Source: Clostridia bacterium (GTDB taxonomy: Bacteria; Bacillota_A; Clostridia; Lachnospirales; Cellulosilyticaceae). From it: a stretch of 61,613 nucleotides of DNA. The DNA is taken from positions 1 to 61,613 of the forward strand of contig JARBTY010000004.1 of NCBI GenBank assembly GCA_029239935.1, given 5' to 3'. Both the position numbers and the translations under genes were made by a program. Below the pieces are notes generated by a model. The model did no database searches and was not told the origin of the DNA. It saw nothing but the letters and a program-made list of their open reading frames with translations. This document shows, piece after piece, positions 57,459 through 61,613 of the stretch (position 1 is its first letter; every line of letters starts with the position of its first letter).

Positions 57459-58444
57459 TATCTCACCTCCTCTTGAGTAGGTTTTTTAAAGCGTTTGATC
57501 AGCCATCTTATAAGTCCAATAAAAGAAAACTCTCTATTTCCGAGTAGGCCTTCTGGTCTGAAGATCATCATAATAATCAGTAAAAGTGAATAAATAACAA
57601 GTCTCCACTGATCAATAACATGTAAGAACTCATTGAGTATCCCCAGTACAACAGCCGCTGCAACAGTTCCTGTTAAACTTCCCATACCACCCAATACAAC
57701 GATAATAAAAATTTCAACTGAATACATAAAGGTGAATTTTTTAGGGTCTATCATTCTTTGATAGAATGCAAGAGCTCCTCCTGCTATACCTGCAAAAAAT
57801 GCTGAAGTTGCAAATCCAAAAATCTTGTAAAAAGTTGTTGGTACACCTACCGCTTCAGCAGCAATCTCATCTTCCCTAATAGATACAATCGCACGACCAT
57901 GTCTAGAACGAATCAGCAAAAATAACATCGTTAAGACAATAGCTACAATAATATACATCTTTGTAAAGTTTACTGAACCAGGATAACCCCTAAAGCCACG
58001 GGCTCCTCCGGTAAATTCTAAATTGAATATTGCTATCCTTATAATCTCTCCAAAACCTAAAGTAACAATTCCTAAGTAATCCCCTCTTAAACGGAGTGCC
58101 GGAATACCAATAAGTACAGCTAAAAACGCCGCCATCAGGCCTCCAATAATCAACGCAACAACCAGTGCAACATCTACTGGCAGTCCAATACCTTTTATCA
58201 TTTCCATGAGCAAACCGGCTGTATAAGCACCTATCGCCATAAACCCTGCATGCCCAAGAGCTAATTGCCCTAAATACCCTGTCGCTAAATTTAAGCTGGC
58301 AGCTGCAACAATATTGATCCCTATCAGAACGAGAACGCCTTTAAGGTAGCCATTAATAATCCCTGTAGCCATTAATAGTAACAGAATAAAATATAATAGG
58401 ATAACGCCTATAAGTGTAACACCATACTCTTGCCACTTTTTCAT
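57458..58444 (-). CDS. livM: Branched-chain amino acid ABC importer permease LivM
   Basis: About 328 residues with eight or nine membrane segments. NLATGYLGQLALGHAGFMAIGAY near 54-76 (here best recognised by LGHAGFMAIGAY), the coupling segment REDEIAAEAVGV near 192-203, and GGMGSLTG near 262-269 are LivM features. A GTG at 58453 is in frame directly after the livH stop, but AGGTGA lies 5 bases before the ATG at 58444, which I prefer. Confidence 0.94.
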   Translation of the reverse strand: MKKWQEYGVTLIGVILLYFILLLLMATGIINGYLKGVLVLIGINIVAAASLNLATGYLGQLALGHAGFMAIGAYTAGLLMEMIKGIGLPVDVALVVALIIGGLMAAFLAVLIGIPALRLRGDYLGIVTLGFGEIIRIAIFNLEFTGGARGFRGYPGSVNFTKMYIIVAIVLTMLFLLIRSRHGRAIVSIREDEIAAEAVGVPTTFYKIFGFATSAFFAGIAGGALAFYQRMIDPKKFTFMYSVEIFIIVVLGGMGSLTGTVAAAVVLGILNEFLHVIDQWRLVIYSLLLIIMMIFRPEGLLGNREFSFIGLIRWLIKRFKKPTQEEVR

Positions 58445-58453
58445 CTGTCTCAC

Positions 58454-59335
58454 CTACACTTTCTCTCTGACATTTTTGCCTAAAATACCTGATGGTTTGA
58501 ATAAAAGCACCAAAATTAAAATCCCAAAAACTATGGCATTTGACCAGCTTGATGAAATATAACCTTTAGAAAGACTTTCAATAAGCCCCATCACAAAGCC
58601 TCCCAGCATCGCACCTGGTATAATCCCTATCCCACCTAAAACTGCCGCTACGAAGGCTTTTAGTCCCGGCATAATTCCCATATAGGGTTCCACTTGATAA
58701 TAGGCAACACTATATAAAACACCACCTAATGCACCTAGGGCTGACCCTAACGCAAATGTGATAGAAATAGTCTTATTTACATTGACACCCATAAGTCTTG
58801 CTGCTTCTTTATCTTCTGAAACAGCACGCATTGCTTTACCAACCTTTGTTTTTTTAACAACAAACTGTAAAGCCACCATAAATACAACTGACAAAATAAC
58901 TGTTAAAACCGTTACATAAGAAAGTTTAATTGTTCCTAAAACAAATCCACCTTCTAAAGATGGAATATTAGGCATTTTTTTTGGTTCCGCTCCAAATATT
59001 ACTCTAAAGAAATTTTCTAAAAATAGACTCACTCCAAGTGCGGTAATCAAAGCTGATATTCTTGGTGCATTCCTTAATGGCTTATATGCAATAACATCAA
59101 TCAGCATACCTACCAGTGCACAGGCTGCCATTGCAACAACTATAGCCAGTCCAAACGGTAAGTGTAACACTGTTATACTAAACAGTCCAAAATATGCCCC
59201 CATCATCAAGATGTCTCCATGGGCAAAGTTAATAAGCTTTACTATCCCGTAAACCATTGTATAACCAAGGGCTATCAATGCATAAATACTCCCTACATGA
59301 ATACCATTAATTAATTGTTGAATAAACCCACTCAT
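58454..59335 (-). CDS. livH: Branched-chain amino acid ABC importer permease LivH
   Basis: 293 residues, eight membrane segments. GYTMVYGIVKLINFAHGD near 23-40, the coupling segment SEDKEAARLMGVNV near 182-195 and LGGIGIIPGAMLGG near 235-248 are typical of LivH. It follows livK by about 150 bp, with a hairpin between them, and runs straight into livM. Confidence 0.95.
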   Translation of the reverse strand: MSGFIQQLINGIHVGSIYALIALGYTMVYGIVKLINFAHGDILMMGAYFGLFSITVLHLPFGLAIVVAMAACALVGMLIDVIAYKPLRNAPRISALITALGVSLFLENFFRVIFGAEPKKMPNIPSLEGGFVLGTIKLSYVTVLTVILSVVFMVALQFVVKKTKVGKAMRAVSEDKEAARLMGVNVNKTISITFALGSALGALGGVLYSVAYYQVEPYMGIMPGLKAFVAAVLGGIGIIPGAMLGGFVMGLIESLSKGYISSSWSNAIVFGILILVLLFKPSGILGKNVREKV

Positions 59336-59383
59336 CTTGCCACCTCTTCTCTTTTTAATATTAGTGATTATTAAAATAATTCA

Positions 59384-59420
59384 TAAAAATTGAGGGAGAA
59401 ATGAAACTCCTTCTCCCTCC
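59384..59420 (-). terminator. Intercistronic hairpin between livK and livH
   Basis: On the minus strand GAGGGAGAA pairs with TTCTCCCTC around an 8-9 base loop and is followed by AATTTTTAT. It would make the binding protein more abundant than the membrane subunits. Confidence 0.75.
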
Positions 59421-59483
59421 CTGCCAATTCATCGTAATACTTTTATATCTTAAATGATTGACTTGAAATACGAAGATCTCTAT

Positions 59484-60614
59484 TTACTGTCCAATTTTTG
59501 CTTCAAGTTTTAGTGCGCCGCCTTCTACTTTGATCATAGAAACGCTTTTTTGAGGATCTCCATTTTCATCAAATGTAACATGCCCTGCTACTGCATCAGC
59601 ATCAGTTGCTTGAAGTGCTGCAAGTATTTTTTCTCCTTCAGTGCTTCCTGCTTTTGCAATAGCATCTAACATGATTTTTGTAGCATCATAACCTAATGCA
59701 CCTAAAGCATTTGGTGTGTTACCTTCATATTTATCTTGATAAGCTTTGATAAAGTTCTGAACGATTGGGTCTGGATCATCTGTAGCATAGTGGTTAGCGA
59801 AGAAGTAGCCATCTACAACATCTGCATAATCTTTTTGAACATCATCCCATCCATCTCCACCAAGCATGATTGTATCTAAGCCAACTTCTTTAACTTGACC
59901 AGCGATTAACCCAACTGTATTGTAGTAGTCTGGATTAAATAATACTTCTGGTTGTTTTTCTTTGATTGTTGTAAGAACTGCTTTGAAGTCTTTATCATCT
60001 GCAGTATACCCTTCATAACTTGTATTTGTTCCGCCTGGTGCTTCAAAAGTTGCTTTGAAGGCTTCTGCAAGACCGGTTGAATAGTCATCTCCTGCATTAT
60101 AAAGAATAGCTGCAGTTTTTGCTCCAAGATTTTCACTAGCAAATTTCGCTACTGTTCCACCTTGATAAGGGTCTGTATAGCATGCTCTAAATACATAAGA
60201 ATAATCTGGTGTTACTGCTAAGTTTGTAGCTGTTGGTGAAATCATTGGAATTTTCTTTTCTTCTGCCAGTGGTGCTACTGCCAATGAAGTTGAGGAAATA
60301 ACAGGCCCCACTAAAGCAACAATTTTATCATTGTCTACTAATCTATTGAATACGTTAATACTCTCTGTAGCATCTGCTTTGTTATCATAACTAATAAGCT
60401 CAACTTGCTTACCGTTTATCCCCCCGGCTGCATTTACTTCTTCAACAGCCAGCGTAGCGGCATTTTCAACTGCAATACCATATTGTGCTACTTGCCCTGT
60501 CTTTGGTACAATCAACCCCAACTTAATTGTATCTGGCGCTTTTTCACCGCATCCAGCAAGCCCTAAAGCCATCATACCAGTTAATCCTATTGCTAATACT
60601 TTTCTTAATTTCAT
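59484..60614 (-). CDS. livK: Branched-chain amino acid binding lipoprotein
   Basis: 376 residues. Lipoprotein signal with lipobox LAGC (Cys22), then a periplasmic-binding-protein type 1 fold: LGLIVPKTGQVAQYG near 33-47, AAGGINGKQV, IGPVxSS-like VALVGPVISSTSLA, and LGALGYDATKIMLDA. Binds leucine, isoleucine or valine outside the membrane (the exact ligand is inferred from the operon). The frame starts at 60629, but GAGGAGG lies 6-7 bases before the ATG at 60614. First gene of the liv operon. Confidence 0.94.
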   Translation of the reverse strand: MKLRKVLAIGLTGMMALGLAGCGEKAPDTIKLGLIVPKTGQVAQYGIAVENAATLAVEEVNAAGGINGKQVELISYDNKADATESINVFNRLVDNDKIVALVGPVISSTSLAVAPLAEEKKIPMISPTATNLAVTPDYSYVFRACYTDPYQGGTVAKFASENLGAKTAAILYNAGDDYSTGLAEAFKATFEAPGGTNTSYEGYTADDKDFKAVLTTIKEKQPEVLFNPDYYNTVGLIAGQVKEVGLDTIMLGGDGWDDVQKDYADVVDGYFFANHYATDDPDPIVQNFIKAYQDKYEGNTPNALGALGYDATKIMLDAIAKAGSTEGEKILAALQATDADAVAGHVTFDENGDPQKSVSMIKVEGGALKLEAKIGQ

Positions 60615-60740
60615 AATCTTCCTCCTCATTAATGATATATTTAATTATATACTTATAAATTATCCCTAGTTTTTCAAAGTTATGTAGTATTTTGTAATTT
60701 TCAAGTATATAAATGAATACCTATGTCCTTAAGAGTCTTT

Positions 60741-60884
60741 TTTAAAAAAAGGGGCTCCTAAGTAATTGTACTTTAGGAAAGCCCCTTTGCTTTCTGCTAT
60801 TGACTTTTAGGATCATCCAAAATAATTAAATTGTCTTACAAACTGATAACATAATAATTACTTTACTTTGAAATCCGTAATAAT
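60741..60884 (-). ncRNA. Candidate leader RNA or small RNA upstream of livK
   Basis: The interval from the expected transcription start (about 60884) to the end of the terminator T-run (about 60741). It contains an 8-codon frame at 60852-60826 (MLSVCKTI, with Leu, Val and Ile) and a segment AAGTAATT (60863-60856) complementary to AATTACTT at the loop and 3' arm of the terminator (60767-60760). No T-box or known riboswitch core is seen. Role is inferred only from layout. Confidence 0.4.
60745..60789 (-). terminator. Terminator inside the livK leader
   Basis: On the minus strand AAAGGGGC..TCCTAAAG pairs with CTTAGGA.GCCCCTTT (small bulge), followed by seven T. It lies between a good promoter and livK, and no gene ends in front of it, so it is either an attenuator of the liv operon or the end of a small RNA. 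Confidence 0.8.
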
Positions 60885-60890
60885 AGTTGT

Positions 60891-60919
60891 ATTATAATAT
60901 AACTTCTAGAATAATTCAA
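60891..60919 (-). promoter_or_regulatory. Promoter of the livK leader
   Basis: On the minus strand TTGAAT (60919-60914), a 17-base spacer and TATAAT (60896-60891). I found no comparably good promoter between the leader terminator and livK. Confidence 0.75.
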
Positions 60920-61195
60920 TACAAATTTAGCGAATATAGATTTAAAATTTATTTTTACTTGCATTTTATTTTTTATGTTAATTCCTCTCATCCAGATAAC
61001 TTTGACTTCACAAGCCTATATAACCCCTTATTTAACTGCATTTCCATAGCTTTTAGCAGGCTTGTTTTTAACACTATGTCTTTGATTGTTAGCACGTCTT
61101 ATCCTGCGATTAACAAAAATTTGCAATTTGAAATTCTAATAACTTCTTATCTGTCTAAAATTTATCAAGTCATTTTTATGTTAATTTTATACCAA

Positions 61196-61240
61196 AAGAG
61201 CCTTCCCAAATATAATGATATCCAGGAAGGCTTCTTTATT
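61196..61240 (-). terminator. Terminator after the sugar ABC permease
   Basis: On the minus strand AAGAAGCCTTCC pairs with GGAAGGCTCTT around a long loop, followed by TTTTGG. It lies just after the permease stop codon. Confidence 0.75.
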
Positions 61241-61267
61241 TACAAAGTGACATAATATCTCTTAATT

Positions 61268-61613
61268 TTACTTTTTGGCTTTGTTTTTGGTATATACATC
61301 AAACGCCACTGCTAATAAAAGTACAAAACCTTTTATTGCTTGTTGCCAGTCAATACTAATGCCTAGGATAGACATCCCATTATTGAGCACTCCCATAATG
61401 AGACCGCCGATAATACATCCAAATACTGTTCCGATTCCTCCTGATGCCGATGCTCCTCCGATATAGCAGGCAGCTATGGCATCTAGCTCAAAGTTAACCC
61501 CCGCTTTTGGAGTAGCTGCATTAAGACGTCCTGCAAAAACAATACCTGCAAGAGCAGAAAGAACACTCATATTAACATAGACCCAAAATAAAACTTTATT
61601 TGTTTTAACACCT
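61268..61613 (-). CDS. Sugar ABC permease, C-terminal part (MmsB/GguB-like, cut by window edge)
   Basis: 114 residues readable from the window edge to the stop at 61268; the N-terminus lies outside. Membrane segments alternate with the blocks VNMSVLSALAGIVFAGRLN, FELDAIAACYIGGAS, GGLIMGVLNNGMSI and WQQAIKGFVLLLAVAFD, which closely match the end of multiple-monosaccharide permeases (MmsB/GguB; XylH-related). Its ATPase and binding protein would be expected upstream, beyond the window. The internal Met at 61570 is not the start. Confidence 0.85.
   Translation of the reverse strand, partial: GVKTNKVLFWVYVNMSVLSALAGIVFAGRLNAATPKAGVNFELDAIAACYIGGASASGGIGTVFGCIIGGLIMGVLNNGMSILGISIDWQQAIKGFVLLLAVAFDVYTKNKAKK

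Larger units (their letters stand above)
60630..61267. other. 638-base stretch without a supported protein gene
   Basis: Between livK and the sugar permease. It holds the permease terminator (61196-61240), a strong minus-strand promoter (60891-60919), a leader RNA of about 140 bases ending in a terminator (60745-60789), and about 115 further AT-rich bases before the livK ribosome binding site. One plus-strand open frame (60887-61255) looks spurious. Confidence 0.6.

Noticed and set aside
60887..61255. Plus-strand open frame of 122 codons between livK and the sugar permease
   Set aside because: Strongly biased to Phe, Tyr, Ile and Ser as expected from AT-rich non-coding DNA, no ribosome binding site, no family resemblance, and it runs across a minus-strand promoter and a terminator.
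1..61613. Mobile elements, CRISPR arrays, tRNA or rRNA genes
   Set aside because: I found no transposase or integrase motif, no regularly spaced repeat array, and no tRNA- or rRNA-like sequence by reading both strands. A tRNAscan or repeat search could confirm this.

Overview
This window looks like ordinary chromosomal DNA of a low-GC, Gram-positive anaerobe of the Clostridia, probably from a Lachnospiraceae or Cellulosilyticum-like group. The grounds are an AT-rich sequence with purine-rich AGGAGG-type ribosome binding sites, TTGaaa-17-TATAaT promoters, HPr kinase, a rubrerythrin, an ECF riboflavin transporter under an FMN riboswitch, a uvrA promoter with a Bacillus-type LexA box, and several secreted proteins with copper amine oxidase N-terminal (stalk) domains. 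The species is an inference. I see no tRNA, rRNA, insertion sequence, prophage or CRISPR array.

Layout. 1-13 kb: a cut-off YcxB-like membrane gene, uvrC-hprK, a secreted stalk-domain protein, uvrA, a PAS-GGDEF-HD-GYP protein, a GerMN-like membrane protein, udk and uvrB, so all three UvrABC genes lie close together but in separate units. 13-23 kb: a DUF1540 protein, a large stalk-domain protein, then a unit read leftward as ilvN, an EAL protein, rho, rpmE, a DUF1385 protein, prmC, prfA and a ZIP transporter. 23-32 kb: a Lon-family protease, a second large stalk-domain protein paralogous to the first, the t6A genes tsaE-tsaB-rimI, rubrerythrin, and ribU with its riboswitch. 32-38 kb: a divergent UDG-fold protein, tex, and two adjacent membrane histidine kinases. 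38-45 kb: the aspartate/threonine cluster pheB, hom, apgM-like, lysC, thrB, and a cell-wall amidase. 45-51 kb on the plus strand: a glycosyltransferase and a BMP-type nucleoside ABC importer. 51-61.6 kb: an HD-GYP protein, YgiQ, an alpha/beta hydrolase, a CmpB-like membrane protein, a complete branched-chain amino acid ABC importer (livKHMGF), and the end of a sugar ABC permease.

The most striking feature is the kinase pair at 34521-37673. The two proteins have the same architecture and complementary defects. The upstream-transcribed protein has an intact ATP-binding domain but Glu where the phospho-accepting His should be. The downstream protein keeps the His in a canonical H-box but has lost the N-, G1- and G2-box residues that bind ATP. 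Together they could form one obligate heterodimeric kinase that phosphorylates in trans. Other points of interest are a near-consensus LexA operator on the uvrA promoter, a promoter-plus-terminator leader in front of the liv operon, two paralogous surface proteins with a large unassigned C-terminal region, an ApgM-type putative homoserine kinase beside a true thrB, and an EAL protein with a dead GGDEF domain in the ilvN-rho unit.
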